Part shown: piece after piece, positions 7,581-12,267 of the stretch
Position numbering within the stretch: position 1 is the stretch's first letter
Layout of the letters: each line of letters begins with the position of its first letter
Assembly: GCA_900549975.1 (NCBI GenBank)
Contig: URQK01000044.1
Coordinates: forward strand, 1 to 12,267
Direction: 5' to 3'
Origin: an uncultured Mollicutes bacterium
GTDB taxonomy: Bacteria > Bacillota_I > Bacilli_A > RFN20 > CAG-826
DNA length: 12,267 bases
The notes under the pieces: generated by a model
Databases searched by the model: none
Told to the model about the DNA's origin: nothing
The model's input: the letters and a program-made list of their open reading frames with translations, nothing else
Translations under genes and position numbers: made by a program

Positions 7581-7904
7581 ATGAATAAGTTAGAAGAATT
7601 TGATTATATTAATAAGTTATTATCTTCATATGAACCTCTTTTAACTGCGACACAACAAGATATAATGAAACAATATTATGCATATAATTTATCTTTGAGT
7701 GAAATAAGTGATAATAAAGGCATTTCACGTACTGCGGTATTAGATTGTATTCATAAATCTATTGCTAAATTAAAAGATTATGAAAACAAGTTGCATTTAT
7801 TAGAAGTGAAAGATAAACTTTTAAATAAAATTGATAATATAAAAAAAGATTTATCTATTGATAGAATCGAAGAATTAGAGAGGATGATTGACGATGGCAT
7901 TTGA
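7581..7904 (+). CDS. ylxM: YlxM/p13-like helix-turn-helix protein, putative SRP accessory
   Basis: A 107-residue protein of the YlxM family, which almost always sits next to ffh and is thought to assist the signal recognition particle; its precise role is not settled. Residues about 24-66 form a sigma-70 region 4-like helix-turn-helix: TATQQDIMKQYYAYNLSLSE, then ISDNKGISRTAVLDCIHKSI. The rest (67-105) is a charged helix, possibly a coiled coil. No catalytic motif is seen. It begins one base after ftsY and overlaps ffh by 11 nt. It ends in TGA; read as Trp, translation would continue only to TAA a few codons later (after a second TGA), adding residues not typical of the family. This supports TGA being a stop here. 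Confidence 0.92.
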   Translation: MNKLEEFDYINKLLSSYEPLLTATQQDIMKQYYAYNLSLSEISDNKGISRTAVLDCIHKSIAKLKDYENKLHLLEVKDKLLNKIDNIKKDLSIDRIEELERMIDDGI

Positions 7905-9234
7905 ATCATTAACTGATCGATTAAGTGGCATTATTAAAAAACTTAAAGGAAATTCCACATTAACAGAGTCTAATATGCAAGATATGTTAAAAGAAATACG
8001 TATTGCCTTATTAGAAGCAGATGTTAACTTTTTAGTTGCTAAAGAATTTGTTAATAGTGTTAAAGAAAAAGCATTAGGTCAAGAAGTATTAAAAAAGCTT
8101 AATCCAAGCCAAATGGTTGTAAAAATTGTTCATGATGAATTAGTGGAACTTTTAGGCGCTGATCAAAGCGAAATTAAATATAATTCCAATAAGCCAACAA
8201 TTATTATGCTTTGTGGTTTACAAGGTTCTGGTAAAACTACCACAGCAGGTAAATTAGCAAAATTAATGAAAAATAAACTTAATAAAAAAGTTTTACTTGC
8301 TGCTTGTGACGTTTATCGTCCTGCCGCAATTGACCAATTAGTAACTATTGCTAAGCAAGTTGGCGTTGATGTAGTTAACATGGGAACTAAAGCAAATCCT
8401 GTGGATATTGCTGCGGCTGCTAAGAAAAAAGCCTATGATGAACATTATGATGTTTTGATTATTGATACTGCTGGTCGTTTACATATTGACGAGCCATTAA
8501 TGGAAGAACTGAATAACATTAAAAATTTAGTTAATCCTGACGAAATATTATTGCTTGTTGATGCAATGTCTGGTCAAGATGCTGTAAATGTTGCTAAAAC
8601 ATTCAATGAAAAACTTACTCTTACTGGATGTATTATGTCTAAGTTAGATGGCGATGCGCGTGGTGGTGCAGCTTTATCTATTCGTCATTTAACTGGTGTA
8701 CCAATTAAATTAACCGGTGTAGGTGAAAAATTAGATGATTTAGAACTTTTCTATCCGGATCGTATGGCAGATAGAATCTTAGGAATGGGAGACGTGATGT
8801 CTCTTATTGAAAAGGCTCAAGAAAATATTGATGAAAAAGAAGCACGTAAAAGTGTTAATAAAATGATGGAAGGTACATTTGATTTGAATGATATGCTTCA
8901 ACAAATGAAACAAATTCAAAAAATGGGATCTTTAAGTGGTATTTTAAAATTAATTCCAGGTATGCCTAAAATATCTGAAGAAGATAAAGAACGTGCCACA
9001 CGCGAAATGAAACAAACTGAGTCAATTATTAATTCGATGACACCTTATGAAAGAAAGCATCCAGAGGTATTAAAGAACTCACGCAAAGTTCGTATTGCTA
9101 AAGGGTGTGGACTTACTAATGTAGAAATAAATCGTTTGCTAAAAAAGTTTGAACAAATGAAAGAAATGATGAAGCAAATGAAAAATTATCAAAAAGGTGG
9201 AAAACTTCCACCAATGACTGGATTTGGAAAATAA
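7894..9234 (+). CDS. ffh: Signal recognition particle protein Ffh (SRP54)
   Basis: A 446-residue GTPase subunit of the signal recognition particle; it binds signal peptides and 4.5S/6S RNA and pairs with FtsY. The N domain (1-85) opens with MAFESLTDRLSG. The G domain shows GLQGSGKTT (108-116), DVYRPAAIDQL, DTAGR (191-195), SKLDG (249-253) and GVGEKLDDLELF. The methionine-rich M domain (about 300-446) contains KLIPGMPK, TPYERKHPEVL and the RNA-binding SRKVRIAKGCG, where the common GSG is GCG. The ATG at 7894 is preferred over the in-frame TTG at 7888: AGAGAGGA (7877-7884) is 9 nt before it and the protein start matches B. subtilis Ffh. The stop codon lies at the foot of a terminator shared with trmD. 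The SRP RNA gene is not in the window. Confidence 0.98.
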   Translation: MAFESLTDRLSGIIKKLKGNSTLTESNMQDMLKEIRIALLEADVNFLVAKEFVNSVKEKALGQEVLKKLNPSQMVVKIVHDELVELLGADQSEIKYNSNKPTIIMLCGLQGSGKTTTAGKLAKLMKNKLNKKVLLAACDVYRPAAIDQLVTIAKQVGVDVVNMGTKANPVDIAAAAKKKAYDEHYDVLIIDTAGRLHIDEPLMEELNNIKNLVNPDEILLLVDAMSGQDAVNVAKTFNEKLTLTGCIMSKLDGDARGGAALSIRHLTGVPIKLTGVGEKLDDLELFYPDRMADRILGMGDVMSLIEKAQENIDEKEARKSVNKMMEGTFDLNDMLQQMKQIQKMGSLSGILKLIPGMPKISEEDKERATREMKQTESIINSMTPYERKHPEVLKNSRKVRIAKGCGLTNVEINRLLKKFEQMKEMMKQMKNYQKGGKLPPMTGFGK

Positions 9235-9260
9235 AAATAAGCTCGATTGAGCTTATTTTT
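9233..9260. terminator. Bidirectional terminator between ffh and trmD
   Basis: AAAAATAAGCTC (9233-9244) and GAGCTTATTTTT (9249-9260) pair perfectly over 12 bp around the loop GATT. Both strands give a stem followed by or ending in a T-run. The last bases of the ffh TAA (9232-9234) and the complete trmD stop codon (9253-9255 on the minus strand) fall within the hairpin, so one short structure ends both converging operons. Confidence 0.9.
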
Positions 9261-10026
9261 TAATGAACTTATGTCCTTTATTAATGGCATCTATTTCCCA
9301 TTTTCCAATTTCGTTATTTTCAATTTCTTTTAATAATTTTAAATCTTTTTTGGAAAATTCATATTTGTTAAATAAATCAGGGCGTAAAGCCTTAGTTAAT
9401 TTTAAACTTTCTTTTTGACGCCATTTAGCAATAGCTTCGTGATTTCCTGAATATAAAATGCTTGGTACTTCTTTACCATCATAATCAAATGGCTCAGTAA
9501 ATTGTGGGTATTCAAGAAGCCCGTTTTCAAAAGATTCTTCTATAATCGATTCGCTAGATATTGCGCCATCAATTAATCTTATAATTGCATCACTAATGAC
9601 CATTGAGCCAAGTTCTCCACCAGTAAGAATATAATCACCAATAGAGACACATTCATCAATATAATCATTTACACGTGAATCAACGCCTTCATAATGACCA
9701 CATATAATAATTAGGTGATCAAGAGAAGCAAATTCATGAGCGATTTTTTGATTAAAAGTGCGTCCAGTTGGTGACATAAGAATGGTATAAGAAGAAGTTT
9801 TTTTGACACTTTTAAGAGCGTCTAGTATTGGTTGACATTTCATAATGAGGCCTGCGCCACCTCCAATAGGAGCGGAATCAACTCGACCATACTTATCTTT
9901 TGTGAAGTCACGAATATTGACTAATTCAAGTTCAACACTTTCTTTTGCTAAAGCTCTTTTTATTATTGATGTGTTTATAAACACATCAAACATTTCAGGA
10001 AATAAAGTTAATATAGTTATTTTCAT
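9253..10026 (-). CDS. trmD: tRNA (guanine-37-N1)-methyltransferase TrmD
   Basis: A 257-residue SPOUT-class enzyme that methylates G37 next to the anticodon using S-adenosylmethionine, preventing +1 frameshifts. Recognisable parts are ILTLFPEMFD at the N-terminus, GGGAGLIMKCQPI (55-67), SPTGRTF (85-91), CGHYEGVDSRV (109-119) and the trefoil-knot SAM loop SIGDYILTGGELG (128-140), followed by the C-terminal tRNA-binding segment with SGNHEAIAKWRQKESL. Against E. coli TrmD, R150 aligns with Arg154, but Glu164 (IIEESF) aligns with catalytic Asp169, and E178 replaces the Arg of the usual YTRP. Its ATG overlaps the rimM stop as ATGA, with GAGGG a few bases upstream, so translation is coupled. In Bacillus rplS follows; here trmD is last. 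Confidence 0.96.
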   Translation of the reverse strand: MKITILTLFPEMFDVFINTSIIKRALAKESVELELVNIRDFTKDKYGRVDSAPIGGGAGLIMKCQPILDALKSVKKTSSYTILMSPTGRTFNQKIAHEFASLDHLIIICGHYEGVDSRVNDYIDECVSIGDYILTGGELGSMVISDAIIRLIDGAISSESIIEESFENGLLEYPQFTEPFDYDGKEVPSILYSGNHEAIAKWRQKESLKLTKALRPDLFNKYEFSKKDLKLLKEIENNEIGKWEIDAINKGHKFIKK

Positions 10027-10532
10027 AATAATCCCTCAATAACATGAATGATGATTTTTTTGTTATCTATATCAACTTTTTTAATGAAAGCTTTAACAAA
10101 AGGAACAAAGAAGTCTTTAGCGCCTTCTCTTTTAATTCTTAATGTTTGATAAGAAGCATATTCTTCCACATCTTTCACTTTTCCTAATTTATTATTATTC
10201 TCATCATATACATCGCAGTTTTTTAAATCGGAGTAGTGATAAAATCCTTTAGGTAAAATAGCATTAGATTTTTCAATCTGTACTAAATTATTAATATAAG
10301 GAGTAATTGCTTCAATACTAGGAAATTCTTCAAATGACACAATATCAAATTCTTTATCTTTTCTAAATGATTTAACGATGCAAGTTACTCGTTCCTTAGT
10401 TTTTTCATTAAAAAGAGTGACATTGTTTCCTTTTTCATAGCGATCATAAGAAAAATCAGAAGAAGAATAAACTTTTACTTCACCTTTTAATCCGATAGTT
10501 TTAACAATTTTTCCTAATGTAATATATTCCAT
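10023..10532 (-). CDS. rimM: Ribosome maturation factor RimM
   Basis: A 169-residue assembly factor that helps form the 3' (head) domain of the 30S subunit and binds protein S19. The N-terminal RimM barrel (about 1-85) shows LGKIVKTIGLKGEVKVYSSS, the family's conserved GxIxxxxGxKGEV phrase. The C-terminal PRC-barrel (about 95-169) shows NNNKLGKVKDVEEYASYQTL and the closing DFFVPFVKAFIKKVDI. The length is normal. The start ATG follows AAAGGA. The gene ends in TGA within the ATGA overlap with trmD, a second proof that TGA is a stop. A terminator-like hairpin lies just upstream, between khpA and rimM. Confidence 0.94.
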   Translation of the reverse strand: MEYITLGKIVKTIGLKGEVKVYSSSDFSYDRYEKGNNVTLFNEKTKERVTCIVKSFRKDKEFDIVSFEEFPSIEAITPYINNLVQIEKSNAILPKGFYHYSDLKNCDVYDENNNKLGKVKDVEEYASYQTLRIKREGAKDFFVPFVKAFIKKVDIDNKKIIIHVIEGLL

Positions 10533-10545
10533 AATTTTTTCCTTT

Positions 10546-10572
10546 AAAAAAATGAGGATAATTAGTCCTCAT
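10546..10572 (-). terminator. Terminator-like hairpin between khpA and rimM (possible attenuator)
   Basis: On the minus strand ATGAGGA (10572-10566) pairs with TCCTCAT (10558-10552) around a 7-nt loop that holds the khpA stop codon, and the 3' arm runs into a T-tract that ends at 10546. The stem is 7 bp with three G:C pairs. It is weaker than the other two terminators here, so partial termination that lowers rimM-trmD relative to rpsP-khpA is plausible. No promoter is visible between it and rimM. Confidence 0.5.
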
Positions 10573-10828
10573 CTTTTTCATCTTCAAAAGCTTCAAATTT
10601 TAAATGAATTCTTTTGCTTTCTAATTTTCCCGCAATAGACATAACTTCTCTTAAAGCATCAGCGACTGAACCTTTGCGTCCAATTAAACGCGCAGTATCA
10701 CTTGCATCACTCACGATAAGAAGTACAACATCTTTTTCAGAGTCACTAGGCATTTGTCTAATGATCATTGAATCAGGATTTTCAACAAAAGAATCTACGA
10801 AAGCATGGATAATCTTTTCGTAATCCAT
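10562..10828 (-). CDS. khpA: KH-domain RNA-binding protein KhpA
   Basis: An 88-residue single KH-domain protein (YlqC/KhpA family). In streptococci and other Gram-positives KhpA pairs with KhpB/Jag and binds many RNAs, affecting cell elongation and division. The KH signature is seen as RLIGRKGSVADALREVM (about 47-63), with the GRKG loop in the position of GxxG that contacts RNA. The C-terminus is acidic (EAFEDEKDED). The start lies 5 nt past the rpsP stop, and its ribosome site AAAGGAG is embedded in the last codons of rpsP. The order rpsP-khpA-rimM-trmD is the conserved Firmicute order, without the ylqD gene found in Bacillus. Confidence 0.94.
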   Translation of the reverse strand: MDYEKIIHAFVDSFVENPDSMIIRQMPSDSEKDVVLLIVSDASDTARLIGRKGSVADALREVMSIAGKLESKRIHLKFEAFEDEKDED

Positions 10829-10833
10829 GATAA

Positions 10834-11097
10834 CTATTCTCCTTTTTTAGCTTTTACAATGATACCTTGTTTTGAAAATAAAGCACGAACTGTATCAGAA
10901 AGTTGAGCACCATTTCTAATCCATTTGATTGCTTTTTCTTCATCAATCTTTGCAGCATTGTTAACATCTTTAGGATCATATGTTCCTAAAAGTTCAATGT
11001 AACGTCCATCACGTGGGAATCTGCTATCAGCAGCAACAATTCTATATGAAGGATCATTGTGACGACCAGTTCTTGTTAATCTAATTTTTACAGCCAT
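10834..11097 (-). CDS. rpsP: 30S ribosomal protein S16
   Basis: An 87-residue S16, a primary 16S rRNA-binding protein of the small-subunit body. The N-terminus MAVKIRLTRTGRHNDPSYRIV and the segment SRFPRDGRYIELLGTYDP are diagnostic; the C-terminus is WIRNGAQLSDTVRALFSKQGI followed by a basic tail. The ATG at 11097 is chosen because homologues begin MAVKIRL and AAAAAAGGAGA lies just upstream. An in-frame extension to 11154 would start inside the promoter and is rejected. It is the first gene of the four-gene minus-strand operon. Confidence 0.97.
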   Translation of the reverse strand: MAVKIRLTRTGRHNDPSYRIVAADSRFPRDGRYIELLGTYDPKDVNNAAKIDEEKAIKWIRNGAQLSDTVRALFSKQGIIVKAKKGE

Positions 11098-11125
11098 TTT
11101 AATAATCTCCTTTTTTAACATTATT

Positions 11126-11154
11126 AGTATAGTAGAAACTTTTAGTGGTGTCAA
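11126..11154 (-). promoter_or_regulatory. Sigma-A promoter for rpsP-khpA-rimM-trmD
   Basis: On the minus strand: TTGACA (11154-11149), a 17-nt spacer, then TATACT (11131-11126). This is a perfect -35 box and a 5/6 -10 box. Initiation near 11119 would give a leader of about 22 nt holding only the ribosome site. It is the strongest promoter in the window, as expected for a ribosomal-protein operon. Confidence 0.9.
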
Positions 11155-11214
11155 GCATTTTTACTTAACAGTAATAAAAAATTGAAATTTAGCCAAAATA
11201 AAAATGTATTTTAT

Positions 11215-11243
11215 TTGACATATACCTACTAGGGGTATATATT
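11215..11243 (+). promoter_or_regulatory. csoR-copA promoter with CsoR-type copper operator
   Basis: TTGACA (11215-11220), a 17-nt spacer and TATATT (11238-11243). The inverted repeat ATATACC (11220-11226) / GGTATAT (11234-11240) with the G/C-containing centre TACTAGG fills the spacer. Flanking TAC and GTA with a run of G at the core is the known style of CsoR operators at copZA and csoR promoters. It predicts repression by apo-CsoR and release by Cu(I), with autoregulation. Confidence 0.85.
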
Positions 11244-11266
11244 AATATTGTAACGAGGTGGATTTT

Positions 11267-11569
11267 ATGAGTGAAAAAAAATGTTGTTGTGCAGAACGAA
11301 GCAAATTAAGAACTCAAGAAGAAAAAAGCAATTTAGAAAAAAGGCTAAATCGTATTATCGGACAAATGAATGGTATTAAAAATATGATTGAGGATGATCG
11401 ATATTGTAGTGATATTATTATTCAATTATCCGCAATTGACAAAGCAATAAAAAGCTTAGCTAATTTAATGATTGATAATCATATTCGCACTTGTGTTGTT
11501 GAACATATAAAAAATGATGACTATTCAGATATTGAAGATATATCGACATTCTTTAAGAGGTTTCAATAA
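11267..11569 (+). CDS. csoR: Copper-sensing transcriptional repressor CsoR
   Basis: A 100-residue all-helical repressor of the CsoR/RcnR family that leaves DNA on binding Cu(I). The core NRIIGQMNGIKNMIEDDRYCSDIIIQL is typical of the family. The Cu(I) ligands are visible as C47, H72 and C76; their spacing (25 then 4) equals Cys36-His61-Cys65 of M. tuberculosis CsoR. This favours copper over the nickel/cobalt (RcnR), formaldehyde (FrmR) or sulfide (CstR) sensors. An extra Cys cluster lies at residues 6-8. The ATG at 11267 follows GAGGTGG; an in-frame GTG at 11258 lies inside that ribosome site. The stop shares one base with the copA start (TAATG), so the sensor and exporter are coupled under the operator upstream. 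Confidence 0.95.
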   Translation: MSEKKCCCAERSKLRTQEEKSNLEKRLNRIIGQMNGIKNMIEDDRYCSDIIIQLSAIDKAIKSLANLMIDNHIRTCVVEHIKNDDYSDIEDISTFFKRFQ

Positions 11570-12267
11570 TGAAACAAAAATTTTCTATCATAGGCATGAG
11601 TTGTGCAGCTTGTGTTAGTCATGTAAATAAAGCAGTAGTGCATCTTAAAGGTGTTAACAATGTTGATGTTAATTTATTATCTAATTCGATGGTAGTGGAT
11701 TATGATGAAACAGTAGTTAATGTTAATGATATTATTAATGCAGTTAGTGATGCAGGATATGGTGCAAAAATATATGAAAAAGTTAATAACAATGCAGCGT
11801 TAAAAAAAGATTTACATAAATTAATCATATCGTTTATCTTATTAATTTTATTAATGTACGTATCTATGGGACATATGATTGGATTACCGTTACCACCATT
11901 TTTAACCGGACACATGAATGCCTTGTGGTATGCATTAACACAACTAGTAATTACTATTCCAGTGTTAATTATTTATCGTAAATATTTTATATCCGGTTAT
12001 AAAAAACTATTTAAATTAGCGCCTAATATGGATTCCCTTATTGCAATAAGTGCTACAGCATCAATGGTGTATGGGATATTTGCTATTGTGATGATTTCAA
12101 TTGGTTTAGTTAATTCAAATATGGAATTAGTTAGTGAATATAATCATAACTTATATTTTGAATCAGCAGCAATGATTTTAACGTTGATCACAGTAGGAAA
12201 GATGCTTGAAGCGCATTCAAAGGGAAAGACAACAGATGCATTAAAGAGTCTGATGAAGCTGGCTCCG
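11569..12267 (+). CDS. copA: Copper-exporting P1B-type ATPase CopA (N-terminal part)
   Basis: The first 233 residues of a copper-exporting ATPase; the reading frame is open at the end of the window, so the phosphorylation (DKTGT), CPC and ATP-binding parts are not seen. One heavy-metal-associated domain (about 3-70) has the Cu(I)-binding GMSCAAC with C12 and C15; two such domains are common in Bacillus. Membrane helices lie at about 84-104, 118-136, 154-181 and 195-214. The helix-end phrase MGHMIGLPLPPF and the GKMLEAHSKGKTTDALKSLMKLAP segment are typical of Firmicute CopA. AAGAGG (11555-11560) precedes the ATG. Location directly after csoR supports copper as the substrate. Codon use changes abruptly after about 12199. 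Confidence 0.95.
   Translation, partial: MKQKFSIIGMSCAACVSHVNKAVVHLKGVNNVDVNLLSNSMVVDYDETVVNVNDIINAVSDAGYGAKIYEKVNNNAALKKDLHKLIISFILLILLMYVSMGHMIGLPLPPFLTGHMNALWYALTQLVITIPVLIIYRKYFISGYKKLFKLAPNMDSLIAISATASMVYGIFAIVMISIGLVNSNMELVSEYNHNLYFESAAMILTLITVGKMLEAHSKGKTTDALKSLMKLAP

Noticed and set aside
9845..10042. 65-codon open frame on the plus strand
   Set aside because: It is antisense to the N-terminal part of trmD, with no ribosome site or recognisable motif.
11098..11154. N-terminal extension of S16 by 19 residues
   Set aside because: It would begin at the -35 box of the promoter, before the transcription start; homologues begin MAVKIRL.
11700..11915. 71-codon minus-strand open frame
   Set aside because: It is antisense to copA, whose plus-strand frame is continuous and clearly recognisable with GMSCAAC and membrane helices.

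Overview
The window reads as chromosomal core DNA from a very AT-rich, low-GC Gram-positive bacterium: Bacillota, or a lineage on the border with the Mollicutes (Erysipelotrichales, Izemoplasma, RF39 or Acholeplasma-like). This rests on the Bacillus-type gene order asp23(yloU)-fakA(yloV)-recG-plsX-rnc-ftsY-ylxM-ffh, strong A/T third-position bias, and Firmicute-type proteins (YlxM, Asp23, KhpA, CsoR/CopA). TGA is a stop codon here: ylxM and rimM both end in TGA, and every Trp seen is TGG, so this is not a code-4 Mycoplasma or Spiroplasma. The exact genus cannot be read from the sequence.

Layout. Positions 1-427 are the 3' end of a 23S rRNA, followed by a ~100 nt spacer without a tRNA and a 5S rRNA (529-637) that ends in a T-tract. 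A promoter carrying a perfect 18-bp palindrome then drives asp23-fakA, which ends in an intrinsic terminator. recG follows with its own leader, and then a tightly packed run plsX-rnc-ftsY-ylxM-ffh with overlaps of 1-11 nt. ffh meets an oppositely oriented rpsP-khpA-rimM-trmD operon at a shared bidirectional terminator. rpsP is divergent from csoR-copA. The csoR promoter contains a copper-repressor operator, and copA runs off the end of the window.

How the genes fit together. FakA (acyl-phosphate from fatty acids) and PlsX (acyl-ACP/acyl-phosphate exchange) feed phospholipid synthesis. RNase III matures rRNA and other duplex RNA. FtsY and Ffh, with the likely helper YlxM, form the SRP targeting pathway. 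S16, KhpA, RimM and TrmD serve the ribosome, RNA binding and tRNA modification. CsoR and CopA form a self-contained copper sensing and export unit.

Compared with the Bacillus arrangement, fapR, fabD, fabG, acpP and smc are absent from their usual slots, and the S16 block is inverted. I found no mobile element, CRISPR array, phage gene or clearly novel multi-gene system. The points most worth a second look are the operator-like dyads in three promoters, the inverted S16 operon, the pruned lipid/SMC slots, active-site substitutions in TrmD and RNase III, and an abrupt codon-usage shift at the end of copA.
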